In this document: piece after piece, positions 23,281-31,339 of the stretch
Layout of the letters: every line of letters begins with the position of its first letter
How positions within the stretch are numbered: position 1 is the first letter of the stretch
NCBI GenBank assembly: GCA_963732795.1
Contig: CAVTAV010000006.1
Location: forward strand, 124,001-188,000
Direction: 5' to 3'
Length of the DNA: 64,000 bases
Origin: CAVTAV01 sp963732795
GTDB taxonomy: Bacteria > Pseudomonadota > Alphaproteobacteria > CAVTAV01
Program-made: the position numbers and the translations under genes
The notes under the pieces: model-generated
What the model was told of the DNA's origin: nothing
Database searches by the model: none
The model's input: the letters and a program-made list of their open reading frames with translations, nothing else

Positions 23281-23312
23281 AAGGCCGGCGCCATCGCGCC
23301 GGCCTTTTTCGT
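23281..23312 (+). terminator. Rho-independent terminator of the TonB2-like operon
   Basis: An 11-base perfect stem, AAGGCCGGCGC and GCGCCGGCCTT, with a four-base loop, followed by TTTC. It lies 30 bases after the TPR gene stop and 40 before the convergent sensor gene. Confidence 0.88.
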
Positions 23313-23350
23313 TTCACGCTTGCGCGGGAGCGGCTCGAGCCGTCCGCTCA

Positions 23351-23851
23351 TCAATTCGGCGGTGGCGGCGCGAGCTTGTCTTTGTGAAGCGGCTTGCCGT
23401 CGCCATGGGGGCGGCCAGCGTATTGCCGGTGGCGGATTTCCTGGGCCAAGCGATGCCGATCCGCCGGCGACAGCTTGCCGACGACATCCACAAGTGTCGC
23501 GTGGAGCAGAGTCTGCCCGGCCTCGCTATAGGTCCGGATGTCGCGCAGCGCCGCCGCGTAATTGTCGGCGTCGTAGGGCTCCGCGTCGAGAGCGGCCGTG
23601 GCCCGGTCTCGCGCCGCGATCAATTGCCTGAAGATCGGAATGGCTTCCTTGTGGTTCGTATCCATCGACTTCCGCAGAAGCTGGCGGCCTTCGGGCGACA
23701 GCGAATCGGTCATCGGCCCCAGGGTCACGCGCTCGGTTCCGTGCCGGCTGCCGTCGCGGGCGATCTTGCCCGCCCAGGCTCCCAGAACGAAAAGATTAAT
23801 CCCGAGCGAGGCGACCAGGGCGGTGACGAGCCACTTCGCCGTGCTGCTCAT
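23351..23851 (-). CDS. Periplasmic sensor-like protein, CpxP/heavy-metal sensor family
   Basis: 166 residues with one N-terminal transmembrane anchor (TALVASLGINLFVLGAWAG) and a helical periplasmic domain carrying SPEGRQLLRKSM, ALRDIRTYSEAGQTLLHATLVDVVGKLSPADRHRLAQ. This matches the Spy/CpxP-like 'periplasmic heavy metal sensor' family, which usually sits with ECF sigma and anti-sigma genes. The His-rich, Pro-rich tail (RPHGDGKPLHKDKLAPPPP) could bind metal, but this is inference. Its start overlaps the anti-sigma stop by four bases, so the three genes form one operon. Confidence 0.83.
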   Translation of the reverse strand: MSSTAKWLVTALVASLGINLFVLGAWAGKIARDGSRHGTERVTLGPMTDSLSPEGRQLLRKSMDTNHKEAIPIFRQLIAARDRATAALDAEPYDADNYAAALRDIRTYSEAGQTLLHATLVDVVGKLSPADRHRLAQEIRHRQYAGRPHGDGKPLHKDKLAPPPPN

Positions 23852-24297
23852 GAATCGAAGCCTCCAAGCGCATCCTCGCCGAGCACCAGCCCGCTGGCGT
23901 CGACCGAGACATTGCGGTCATGCGCCGGCAGAAGATCCGCCACGCCGACCATGAAACCGAGCACGCTCGCAATGGCGAGGCCGGTCAGCTGCGGCAGTGC
24001 GCCCCGAAGCGCGACCAGGAAGCCGCCGGCAAAGCCCCGGCTGGGTCTGGCCCTTGCCGTCCTGGCTACGTCGCGGACATCGGCCGCGCGCTCCGGCAGC
24101 GCCAGAATAGCGGTTCTCAGCGCCCCCGACGCCGGCTCGACCGAATAGAGGCTCAGCAGGCCGTCGACCCGCTGCGCCTCGGCCCGGGCCGTCTCGAGCT
24201 CGCCGGACTCCGCCGCGACCGAGGTTTCGTCCCCGGGCCAACGTGCCGGATCCGCACCATAAGCTCCCAACAGCTCACGCGTCCTATCCGAAGTCAT
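23848..24297 (-). CDS. Anti-sigma factor-like membrane protein
   Basis: 149 residues: an N-terminal cytoplasmic part with a short helical region (RTRELLGAYGADPARWPGDE, ETARAEAQRVDGLL) and a transmembrane segment at about residues 101-120 (LTGLAIASVLGFMVGVADLL). It sits directly after the ECF sigma gene (ATGA overlap), and by position it would hold that sigma factor inactive. There is no zinc-binding HxxxCxxC motif, so it is not a classic ZAS-type anti-sigma factor. The call rests on context and topology. Confidence 0.75.
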   Translation of the reverse strand: MTSDRTRELLGAYGADPARWPGDETSVAAESGELETARAEAQRVDGLLSLYSVEPASGALRTAILALPERAADVRDVARTARARPSRGFAGGFLVALRGALPQLTGLAIASVLGFMVGVADLLPAHDRNVSVDASGLVLGEDALGGFDS

Positions 24298-24920
24298 CTC
24301 GTCTCTCCCAACACCTCGCCACGCACCCCATTCAAAAGCACGAGCAAATTCTTGCGTGCCCTCACGAGGAGCGACTCCAACGCCTTTACTCTAACATCCA
24401 GAATATCTGCCGCTTCTTTATTGCTCAGGCCCTGATAGTAGCACAACACGACTGCCTCACGTTGCCTCTCAGGGAGGGCCGTCAATGCCTTTTCGACCAG
24501 CTCCGACGCCTGACTTTCCTCCAACTGCTCGTCCGCGATCGGCCCGTCGTCGGCGAACTCGAAATCCTCGGGCAGCTCCGCGTGGGCCGGCTTGCGCTTG
24601 CGGTCGATGCACAGGTTCAGGACCACCCGATAGAACCAGGTCGAAAACCGAGCGCCGTCATTCGTCCAGGTCGGCGCCTTCTTCCAAACTCTCAAGAACG
24701 CTTCCTGCAACACGTCCTCCGCCTCGGGCCGGCTGCCCAGCACACGCTGGGCGAAAGCCAGACTCCGGTCCAGGTGACGGTCGACCAACTGCGCATAGGC
24801 CCGCTCATCACCCCTGCCGGCAAGCGCCATCAACGTGTCGTCGCCTGCCGCAAGGTCCGTTTCGCTTGGCCCAGCGCCGTCGTCGGAAGCACGGTGGTCG
24901 TCTAACATGCGCGCATTCAC
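24294..24920 (-). CDS. ECF RNA polymerase sigma factor
   Basis: 208 residues. Region 2 covers about residues 33-100 (AYAQLVDRHLDRSLAFAQRV, EAEDVLQEAFLRVWKKAP, FSTWFYRVVLNLCIDRKRK); region 4 is ALPERQREAVVLCYYQGLSN and KEAADILDVRVKALESLLVRARK. The first residues are low-complexity, and a second in-frame Met at residue 5 is possible. It controls an unknown regulon with the membrane anti-sigma factor and CpxP-like sensor downstream. The upstream region (24921-25127) is shared with a divergent exported-protein gene and holds a conserved GTTAATC motif. Confidence 0.92.
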   Translation of the reverse strand: MNARMLDDHRASDDGAGPSETDLAAGDDTLMALAGRGDERAYAQLVDRHLDRSLAFAQRVLGSRPEAEDVLQEAFLRVWKKAPTWTNDGARFSTWFYRVVLNLCIDRKRKPAHAELPEDFEFADDGPIADEQLEESQASELVEKALTALPERQREAVVLCYYQGLSNKEAADILDVRVKALESLLVRARKNLLVLLNGVRGEVLGETR

Positions 24921-25055
24921 CGCGACCTCTGCTCCCGGCTAATCGGCGACCTGGTCACCGCGACTGGCACGGCGTTGGCCCTCAAGAAGGGCCGAACTAT
25001 TTCCTTTCACGTGCCACCGACGGATTCCCTACGTGGCCAGCCTCTTTCAGCCGAT

Positions 25056-25076
25056 GTTAATCGGCGCCGGGATAAT
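25056..25076 (+). promoter_or_regulatory. Conserved upstream motif of the first tandem paralogue
   Basis: GTTAATC-N4-CCGGGATAAT. A near-copy (GTTAATC-N4-CGGGGTAAT) lies upstream of the second paralogue at 26439-26458, both preceded by TTCAG(G)CCGA. The shared block suggests the promoter was duplicated with the gene or that both genes share one regulator. Confidence 0.55.
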
Positions 25077-25127
25077 GATCGTTAAGTCCCTAGCGTAGCA
25101 CAACATATAGCCGTCGCGGCAAGGCCC

Positions 25128-26417
25128 ATGCGAGTCCTAGCGTACAGTCTTACATTGATAATCATTCTCTGTATTGCCGCGCCGGTAGTCTGCGTGATTC
25201 TTGCGTTGGAAAAAACACCCGCGGTCACCGCAAACCGCACGATCGACGCCGCCGACTACGACCGCGCCGAGAAGTTGGTCCGGCGGGCCCAATACGCCCT
25301 TTCCGGCCCCTCGGGCACGACCACCATTTCGGCGACCCGGCTCGATCTCGACAGCCTCGCGACCTTCATGGCCCGCAGTCTCGACGGCCTGACCGGCGAG
25401 GTCCGGGTCCTGCCGGCCAATGCCGGGGTTCATGTCGTGGCGACCTATCGGATTCCGCAAAATCCCATCGGGACCTACGTCAATCTGGCCATGACGGTCC
25501 GGCCCTCGCCGAGTGGTCTCGACATCGCCTCGATTGATCTCGGCCGCATCCATCTCGGGCCCTGGCTGTCCCACAAGGCGGTCGATTTCGCCGCATCGCT
25601 CATTCTAGGCGACCGGCTCGGCGGCGACGTCTTGGATTCGGTCAAGGGGCTTTCCGTCAACGACCGCTGGGTGACGCTCACGATCCGGCCGGATTCCACC
25701 CTCGAGGACCGCTTCAAGGAACGCGTCACCGACGTCGCGGCGATCGCCCGGCCGCCCGCCGTCGAGGCCTATTACCGTCGGATCCTGGCCATCGCCGCCG
25801 CCCAGGATCACCGCCGGCCGGTAAAATTCGTCGCCTTCCTCCAGCCGCTTCTCGCCATGGCCGAGGAACGCTCGGCGGAGAGCGATCCGGTCGTGGAGAT
25901 GCGCGGCGTCGTGTTCGCGCTGGCGCTTTATTTCGGCGACCGGAAGCTCGACCGGCTGCGCGTCGCCTTGCTGCCGCCGGACCTCGCCCGAAGGCCCATC
26001 GCGGACAGTGATTATGTCGGCGTTCATGGCCGCCACGACCATGTCCAGCATTTCATCGTCTCGGCGGCTTTCACGCTTTCGGGCGGCATCGGCTTCACGA
26101 CCACCATCGGGGAGGCCAAGGAATTCGACGACCTGTTGCGCGGCGGCAGCGATTTCAGCTTCCAGGACATCGCGGCCGACCGCACCGGCATCGCCTTCGC
26201 CCGCCTCGCCGAAACGCCCGCAGGCGCCCGCCGCCTCGAAAGCCTCGGAAGCCGACCCGAGTCCGAATCCCTGTTCTTTCCCGAGATCAGCGACCTGCCC
26301 GACGGCATGTCCCCCCGCCGCTTCGACGCCGTCTACCACGACATCGACAGCGCGGCCTTCAAAGCCATGCTGGCCGATATCGACCGCCGCATTCACGCCT
26401 GCGAAGCCTACAAGTGA
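25128..26417 (+). CDS. Exported protein with YfiM-like C-terminal domain, tandem paralogue 1
   Basis: 429 residues with an N-terminal signal or anchor (LTLIIILCIAAPVVCVILAL). The first 200 residues are a beta-rich domain (LDLDSLATFMARSLDGLTGE, ASIDLGRIHLGPWLSHKAVDF). The C-terminal part carries HGRHDHVQHFIVSAAFTLSGG, IGEAKEFDDLLRGGSDFSFQDIAAD and a final CEAYK. The His-containing segment and the G-E-A-K-E-x-D-D / F-S-x-Q-D pattern resemble YfiM/DUF2279 lipoproteins. I recognise no experimentally known function. It is about 60% identical by eye to the next gene. Confidence 0.75.
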   Translation: MRVLAYSLTLIIILCIAAPVVCVILALEKTPAVTANRTIDAADYDRAEKLVRRAQYALSGPSGTTTISATRLDLDSLATFMARSLDGLTGEVRVLPANAGVHVVATYRIPQNPIGTYVNLAMTVRPSPSGLDIASIDLGRIHLGPWLSHKAVDFAASLILGDRLGGDVLDSVKGLSVNDRWVTLTIRPDSTLEDRFKERVTDVAAIARPPAVEAYYRRILAIAAAQDHRRPVKFVAFLQPLLAMAEERSAESDPVVEMRGVVFALALYFGDRKLDRLRVALLPPDLARRPIADSDYVGVHGRHDHVQHFIVSAAFTLSGGIGFTTTIGEAKEFDDLLRGGSDFSFQDIAADRTGIAFARLAETPAGARRLESLGSRPESESLFFPEISDLPDGMSPRRFDAVYHDIDSAAFKAMLADIDRRIHACEAYK

Positions 26418-26438
26418 GCGCCACCCGCTTCAGGCCGA

Positions 26439-26458
26439 GTTAATCTTACCGGGGTAAT
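26439..26458 (+). promoter_or_regulatory. Conserved upstream motif of the second tandem paralogue
   Basis: GTTAATC-N4-CGGGGTAAT, matching the element at 25056-25076 in front of paralogue 1, with the same TTCAG(G)CCGA upstream. It lies 34 bases before the GTG start. Confidence 0.55.
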
Positions 26459-26491
26459 CGCCGATCTTCAGCGGACTCGGGGTGAGTTGGC

Positions 26492-27790
26492 GTGTCGCTC
26501 AGCGGAAAGAAGATACTGATTTGGTCGTCCGTCTCGGCCGTGTCGCTTGTGCTCGGCGTCATGTTGGCCGCGGCGTTCCTAGTTCTCGACTCCGCGCCTC
26601 TCGTACGGGCTGACCGGGCAATCGACAGCCTTGATTTCCGCAGGGCGGAGCGGCTGATACGACGGGCCCAGTACGCGTTGGGCGACGACGGTCCCTCGGC
26701 AACCGTCTCGGCGACCAAACACGATCTCGACAGCCTGGCCAGCTTCGCTGCGCGAAGTGTCGACGGGCTGTCCGCCACCGTGGACGTTGCGCCGGATACC
26801 ATTCGATTTGTCGGATCCTACGACGTGGGCTGGAACCCGTTTGGCCGCTACGCCAATGTCGTCCTCGACGTTCGGCCGTCTGAGATCGGGTTCGAGGTCG
26901 CCGGCGTCGATTTGGGGCATCTCCATCTCGGCCCCCGTCTCGGACGGCTGGCGGTCGATTTCGGCTTGTCGCAAATCCTCGGATCGACGCTCGGCACCGA
27001 CCTTGTGCATTCGGTTGACGGTATTTCGGTCGAAAACAACATCGTCACCCTGAGGCTAACGCCGGATACCACGATTGAGGAGCGCCTCAAGATGCGGGTC
27101 GCCCATGCGGTATCCGAAACCCCGCCGGCAACGGTCGGCGTCTACTACCGGCAAATTATGGCGATCGCATCCACTTACGATCATTTCCGGCCTGTCCCCT
27201 TCGTCGAGTTCTTTCAGCCGCTTCTCGCCGAAGCCAAGAAGCGGTCCGAGCAATCGGATCCGGTCACCGAATTGAGGGGGGCCGTCCTGGCGTTCGCCAT
27301 TTATGTCGGCGGCAAGCGCTTGGAAGACATCCGGAAAACGGTGCTACCGAAGGATCTCGCCCGGCTGCCGCGGCCCTATGCGCGATACATCGTGCTCCGC
27401 GGCCATCACGATCACCTGCAGCATTTCATCGTATCCGCCGCGTTGACGCTGTCCGGCGGCGCCCGCTTCACCACCGTCATCGGAGAAGCCAAGGAGCTCG
27501 ACGATCTCCGTCGCGGCGGTGAGGATTTCAGCCTACAGGATCTCGCGGCCGATCGCGCCGGGATCGCCTTCGCGCAACTTGCCGAGACGCCGAGCGGGGC
27601 ACGCCACCTCGAGGATTTGGGCGAAAAGGCCAAGTCCGAAGCCTTGTTCTTCCCGGATGTCAGCGATCTGCCGGACAGTATGTCGCCCGCGCGCTTCAAT
27701 GCCGTGTATCAGGATATCAGCAGCCCGGCCTTCAAAGCCGTCCTGGCGGACATCGACCGCCGAATTCGCGGCTGCGAGGCGTATCGGTAG
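26492..27790 (+). CDS. Exported protein with YfiM-like C-terminal domain, tandem paralogue 2
   Basis: 432 residues, GTG start with GGGGTGAG upstream. Signal or anchor segment SVSAVSLVLGVMLAAAFLVL, then the same beta-rich domain (LDSLASFAARSVDGLSAT, VDLGHLHLGPRLGRLAVDF) and the C-terminal RGHHDHLQHFIVSAALTLSGG, IGEAKELDDLRRGGEDFSLQD and CEAYR. All motif residues of paralogue 1 are kept, including the His cluster, so both copies are under constraint. It is followed by a dispersed repeat (27804-27961). The function is unknown. Confidence 0.75.
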   Translation: MSLSGKKILIWSSVSAVSLVLGVMLAAAFLVLDSAPLVRADRAIDSLDFRRAERLIRRAQYALGDDGPSATVSATKHDLDSLASFAARSVDGLSATVDVAPDTIRFVGSYDVGWNPFGRYANVVLDVRPSEIGFEVAGVDLGHLHLGPRLGRLAVDFGLSQILGSTLGTDLVHSVDGISVENNIVTLRLTPDTTIEERLKMRVAHAVSETPPATVGVYYRQIMAIASTYDHFRPVPFVEFFQPLLAEAKKRSEQSDPVTELRGAVLAFAIYVGGKRLEDIRKTVLPKDLARLPRPYARYIVLRGHHDHLQHFIVSAALTLSGGARFTTVIGEAKELDDLRRGGEDFSLQDLAADRAGIAFAQLAETPSGARHLEDLGEKAKSEALFFPDVSDLPDSMSPARFNAVYQDISSPAFKAVLADIDRRIRGCEAYR

Positions 27791-27803
27791 GGGGAATACC
27801 CCT

Positions 27804-27961
27804 GTCATCCCGGCCATTCGCCGAGCCCGAAGCTCTGCTTCGGGTGCGAGGCTTATGAGCCGGGACCCAGGTCATACGCTCAGGCCCGTGACAATGGATC
27901 CCGGACAGCTCGGTTCGCCGACGGCATCGAAGATGCCGGGCAAACCGGCTTCCGGGATGAC
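27804..27961. repeat. Dispersed intergenic repeat, GTCAT...ATGAC type
   Basis: Bounded by GTCATCCCGGC and its reverse CCGGGATGAC, with internal GAGCCGGGACCCAGGTCA and ATGGATCCCGGACA. This is the 'GTCATCCCGG ... TGGATCCCGG ... GGGATGAC' type of dispersed repeat common between alphaproteobacterial genes. It fills the gap between two convergent genes and could fold as an RNA hairpin. Confidence 0.75.
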
Positions 27962-27987
27962 ATCCAAGGAGGACGAAAGGGGCGGAG

Positions 27988-28770
27988 CTACTTCTCCGCC
28001 GTCGCCTCGACCGCAGACCACCAGTTTCCTTCGGCGCAATCGTATTCCAGCATCTCCTTGTCGGGGATGTGCCGGTAATAGATCGTCACCGTCTGGGGGC
28101 CGTCATACATCTTGGGGTCGGTCACGGTCTCCTCATCGACCAGGATCGCGTCGCCGAGATCGGCGAGGGTCAGGCCGGGGCGGAGCTTGGCGTCGGCCTC
28201 GGTCGGCGTCTTGAGCGAGATGCGCTCGACGACATGGGCGTCGTCGCTATGGGGCCAGCGCTCGGTCGGCCAGGATTTAATCCGGCCGGTTTCGACGACC
28301 AGCGTGTCGCCCTCCCAATGGGCGATGGAATAGCCGCCGCGGGTATGGGGAAAGTCGTCCGGAATGCTGCGCCCGTCCATATAGAGGCGGCGGACCTGCA
28401 TGTCGTTCTCGACCAGAACCGTGATGCGATCGGGCTGCTGGATGATCTCGTATGGATAGCCGCCCGCCCCGAACATCTCGACCGGCATGCCCGCCGGCAC
28501 GCAATAGGCGCCCGGATCGTATTTCGCGAGATCGTGCTTGGCGGCGAAATCGTCGACGATCTTCTTGCCCTCCGCCGAGAGCTTGGGCTCGGCCGGCGTG
28601 CCGAACCGCCCGCCCGGATGGTCGTGCCAGAACACCGACCAGACGCCCGAGAGGTCAGGGTGGCCACCGGCCTGCCCGGTTTGCCCGGTCTCGGCCGAGC
28701 ACGCCGGGCCCATCAGGGCGACGAGGCCGATGGCGAGAGCGATGCGAAGGTTTTCTCCGGCGCGGTTCAT
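27988..28770 (-). CDS. Exported protein of unknown function, tandem family copy 1
   Basis: About 260 residues. It has a lipoprotein-like start (ALAIGLVALMGPAC, Cys near residue 24), then HPDLSGVWSVFWHD, CVPAGMPVEMFGAGGYPYEI, IIQQPDRITVLVENDMQVRR, FPHTRGGYSIAHWEGDTLVV and WPHSDDAHVVERISL, ending YDCAEGNWW. These blocks define an uncharacterised exported family found next to oxidoreductases and transporters. I infer a periplasmic lipocalin-like beta fold. The start at 28770 is at MNRAGENL. Two more copies follow upstream on the same strand; this is the last of the three. Confidence 0.75.
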   Translation of the reverse strand: MNRAGENLRIALAIGLVALMGPACSAETGQTGQAGGHPDLSGVWSVFWHDHPGGRFGTPAEPKLSAEGKKIVDDFAAKHDLAKYDPGAYCVPAGMPVEMFGAGGYPYEIIQQPDRITVLVENDMQVRRLYMDGRSIPDDFPHTRGGYSIAHWEGDTLVVETGRIKSWPTERWPHSDDAHVVERISLKTPTEADAKLRPGLTLADLGDAILVDEETVTDPKMYDGPQTVTIYYRHIPDKEMLEYDCAEGNWWSAVEATAEK

Positions 28771-28783
28771 GACGGCCCGACCA

Positions 28784-29538
28784 CTATTTCTTCTCGGTGG
28801 CCTCGACCGCGGTCCACCAGTTGCCCTCGGTGCAGTCATATTCGAGGGTTTCCTTCTGATCGAGCTTGCGGGCGAGGACCGTGACCTTCTGAGGCCCGTC
28901 ATACATGGGATCGGTCATGGTCAATTCGTCGACGAGAATGGTGTTTCCCACGTCGCCGCCGAGGAAACCGGAGGTCCTGATAGTGACGTCCTTTCTATCC
29001 TTGAGCGAGATGCGCTCGACGATATGGGCGTCGTCGGTATGGGGCCATCTCCCGATCGGCCATGCCTTGAGGAGCGCGGTATCGACGACCAAGCGTGTCA
29101 CCGTCCCAATGGGCGATGGAATGGCCGCCGCGGGTATGCGGAAAATCGTCCGGATGGTCGCGGCCGTCCATATAGATCCGCCGGACCTGCATCTCGAGCT
29201 CGTTCAGCAAGGTGATGCGCTCGGGCTGCTGGATGATCTCGAAGGGATAGCTGCCGCCGCCGAACATCTCCGTCGGCATTCCGCCGGGAACGCAATGCGC
29301 GCCGGGCTCGAGATCGGTCAGGTCGTATTTCTTCTTGAAAGCGGCGACCATCTCCTTGCCCTTCTCCGAGAGCTTGGCTCCCCCCGGCCTGCCGATTCTG
29401 GCCACCAATCGGCTGGTCCGTCTGGAACGTCACCCATACGCCGGAGAGATCCGGCGGCGACGCGGCATCGCTCGCGGTGCTGACGAGCGTCAGCGCCAAT
29501 CCGGCAAGGCCGGCCGCCAATGAAAGACCGAAACGCAT
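28784..29538 (-). CDS. Exported protein of unknown function, tandem family copy 2 (frame broken twice)
   Basis: Reads as 250 residues once two extra bases (near 29400 and 29094) are removed. It has a signal peptide (MRFGLSLAAGLAGLALTLVS) then PPDLSGVWVTFQTD, KLSEKGKEMVAAFKKKYDL, CVPGGMPTEMFGGGSYPFEI, HTRGGHSIAHWDGDTLVVDT, WPHTDDAHIVERISLKD and YDCTEGNWWTAV. All family blocks are kept in the joined frame. The second break falls inside the highly conserved DTLVVDT, between the Leu and Val codons. It is 13 bases upstream of copy 1. Confidence 0.72.
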
Positions 29539-29561
29539 GTGCTTGCCCGCCCTCTCGATTA

Positions 29562-30398
29562 TCACTCGGGCTTGACCGGCTTGCCGGCCTGGACCCGCTT
29601 TTCGAACTTGTCCCACCAGATGCCGGTCGAGCAGGTGTCCTCGAAGAAATCGTCGCCCGGCAGATGGCGGTAGTAGAAGGTGACCGTCGTCGGCTTGTCG
29701 TAGTAGTCCGGGTCGGTCATGGTCATCTTGTCGACCAGGACCTTGCCCGTGGGCGCCGGCCGGCCCGCGCCGCGCCTCCGCGCACCGCCCGGAGGCGCCG
29801 GCGGCGCCGGCATGTCCTTGGCGTCGATCAACGAGAACTCCTCATGGAAGGTGGCGTTGTCGCTGTGCGGCCAGCGCGCGAGCTTCCACTCCTCGATGAG
29901 GCTGGTGTCCACGACCAGGGTATCGCCGTCCCAATGGCCGACGGAATAGCCGTTGCGGGTATGGGGATATTCCTCCGGCGGCTTGCGGCCGTCGAGAAAC
30001 ATGAAGCGGAACTGGTTCGTCGCCTCCGACAGCAGCGTGATCTTCTGCGGCTGCTGAATGATGTAAATGGGGGCGCCGCCGAGGCCCCACATGACCGACG
30101 GCATGCCGTGCTCGACGCAGTACTGATTCGGTTCCATGTCGTATTTATGAATGTCGTATTTGGCACGGAATTCCGAGATGATTTTCTGGCCATTGGCGTT
30201 CAAGGGCGGATCGGCCGGCATGAAAAACTGGCCTTGCGGGCCCGTATGCCGCATCAGCGACCACGTGCCCGACATGTCGGGATGTCCCGACGCGTCGGCG
30301 GCCGAGGCCGTCGTGATTGACGAACTCCCCAGCGCCATCGCGGCCACACTCAGAACCGCCAGCGCCTTACGCATATCGATAGAGACCGAAGTCCACAT
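29562..30398 (-). CDS. Exported protein of unknown function, tandem family copy 3
   Basis: About 278 residues; start at 30398 (MWTSVSIDMRKALAV) because of an AGAGGTG ribosome binding site. The signal peptide ends near SAADASG. Family blocks are present: HPDMSGTWSLMRH, YCVEHGMPSVMWGLGGAPIY, IIQQPQKITLL, YPHTRNGYSVGHWDGDTLVV and WPHSDNATFHEE. An inserted Ala/Pro/Arg-rich loop (PAPPAPPGGARRRGAGRP) is absent from copies 1 and 2. It is first of the three tandem copies and the most divergent. Upstream lies the short palindrome at 30482-30532. Confidence 0.75.
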   Translation of the reverse strand: MWTSVSIDMRKALAVLSVAAMALGSSSITTASAADASGHPDMSGTWSLMRHTGPQGQFFMPADPPLNANGQKIISEFRAKYDIHKYDMEPNQYCVEHGMPSVMWGLGGAPIYIIQQPQKITLLSEATNQFRFMFLDGRKPPEEYPHTRNGYSVGHWDGDTLVVDTSLIEEWKLARWPHSDNATFHEEFSLIDAKDMPAPPAPPGGARRRGAGRPAPTGKVLVDKMTMTDPDYYDKPTTVTFYYRHLPGDDFFEDTCSTGIWWDKFEKRVQAGKPVKPE

Positions 30399-30481
30399 CC
30401 CCCCACCTCTCGTGATGTGACGGTGCACCGTTATGGGGGCTATGGTCGGGCGGCTTCGTTGATAAAGCAAGTCATTTCAGG

Positions 30482-30532
30482 TGTCAGTTGTCAGAAGAAC
30501 TCAAACTGATATCTGGCATCCGATAACTGACA
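30482..30532. repeat. Short palindromic element at the coxM 3-prime end
   Basis: TGTCAGTT (30482-30489) and AACTGACA (30525-30532) are perfect inverted arms around a spacer with CTGATATCTGGCATCCG. It lies right after the coxM stop codon. The style (short CAGTT/CAGAA units) resembles the hairpin family near the spike genes at 4254 and 4602, but the sequences are not the same. Confidence 0.55.
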
Positions 30533-30533
30533 T

Positions 30534-31325
30534 CTACATCGCCGCGACCGCTCTCCGGGCCATCACGCCGATAAGGTGCGCCCGGTAGTCGGCCGAGGCG
30601 TGGATGTCGGAGTTCAGATCGTCGGCGCTGAGCTTGATGCCTTCGATGGCTTTCGGGGAGAAATCCTTGGCGAGCGCCTTCTCCATCTCCTCGGCGCGGA
30701 ACACGCAGGGGCCGGCGCCGGTCACCGCGACCCGGACGTTTCCGCCGGTCTTGGAGACGAACACGCCGACGATCGCATAGCGCGAGGCCGGATTGGGGAA
30801 TTTCATATAGGCCGCCTTCTCGGGCACCGGGAAGGTGACGGCGGTCACCATCTCGCCGGGCTCGAGCGCGGTCTCGAACATGCCGGTGAAGAACTCGTCG
30901 CCCGGAATGTTGCGCTTGGAGGTGTGGACCGTCGCGCCGAGGCCGACCACCGCCGAGGGATAATCCGCCGCCGGGTCGTTATTCGCGATCGAGCCGCCGA
31001 TGGTGCCGCGGTTGCGCACCATGGGATCGCCGATGCCGCCCGCAAGCGCGGCCAGCGCCGGGATCGCCTTCTGGATCTCGGCCGATTCGGCGACCTGGGC
31101 GTGGCGGGTCATCGCGCCGATCCGCACCGAATTGCCCTTCACGCTGATGCCTGAGAGATCCGCGATCTTGGCGAGATCGATCAGGTCGGAGGGCTGGGCC
31201 AGACGCTGCTTCAGGGTCGGGATCAGGGTCATGCCGCCGGCGAGATAGGTCGCCTCGCTGGCGCTGCCGTGATTCTTGACCGCCTCGTCGACGCTGTTGG
31301 CCTGGATGTAATTGAAGTCGTACAT
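30534..31325 (-). CDS. coxM: CoxM-like FAD subunit of a molybdenum hydroxylase
   Basis: 263 residues of the FAD-binding (M) subunit of the xanthine dehydrogenase/CO dehydrogenase family. FAD-binding motifs AGGMTLIP (residues 29-36) and GGIGDPMVRNRGTIGGSIANND are intact, followed by the EMVTAVTFPVPEK segment and a C-terminal CO_deh_flav_C part. It passes electrons from the iron-sulfur subunit to FAD. It follows coxS by 14 bases; the catalytic L subunit gene is not adjacent, so the holoenzyme depends on a gene elsewhere. Confidence 0.93.
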   Translation of the reverse strand: MYDFNYIQANSVDEAVKNHGSASEATYLAGGMTLIPTLKQRLAQPSDLIDLAKIADLSGISVKGNSVRIGAMTRHAQVAESAEIQKAIPALAALAGGIGDPMVRNRGTIGGSIANNDPAADYPSAVVGLGATVHTSKRNIPGDEFFTGMFETALEPGEMVTAVTFPVPEKAAYMKFPNPASRYAIVGVFVSKTGGNVRVAVTGAGPCVFRAEEMEKALAKDFSPKAIEGIKLSADDLNSDIHASADYRAHLIGVMARRAVAAM

Positions 31326-31339
31326 GGACCGCCTCCCTC

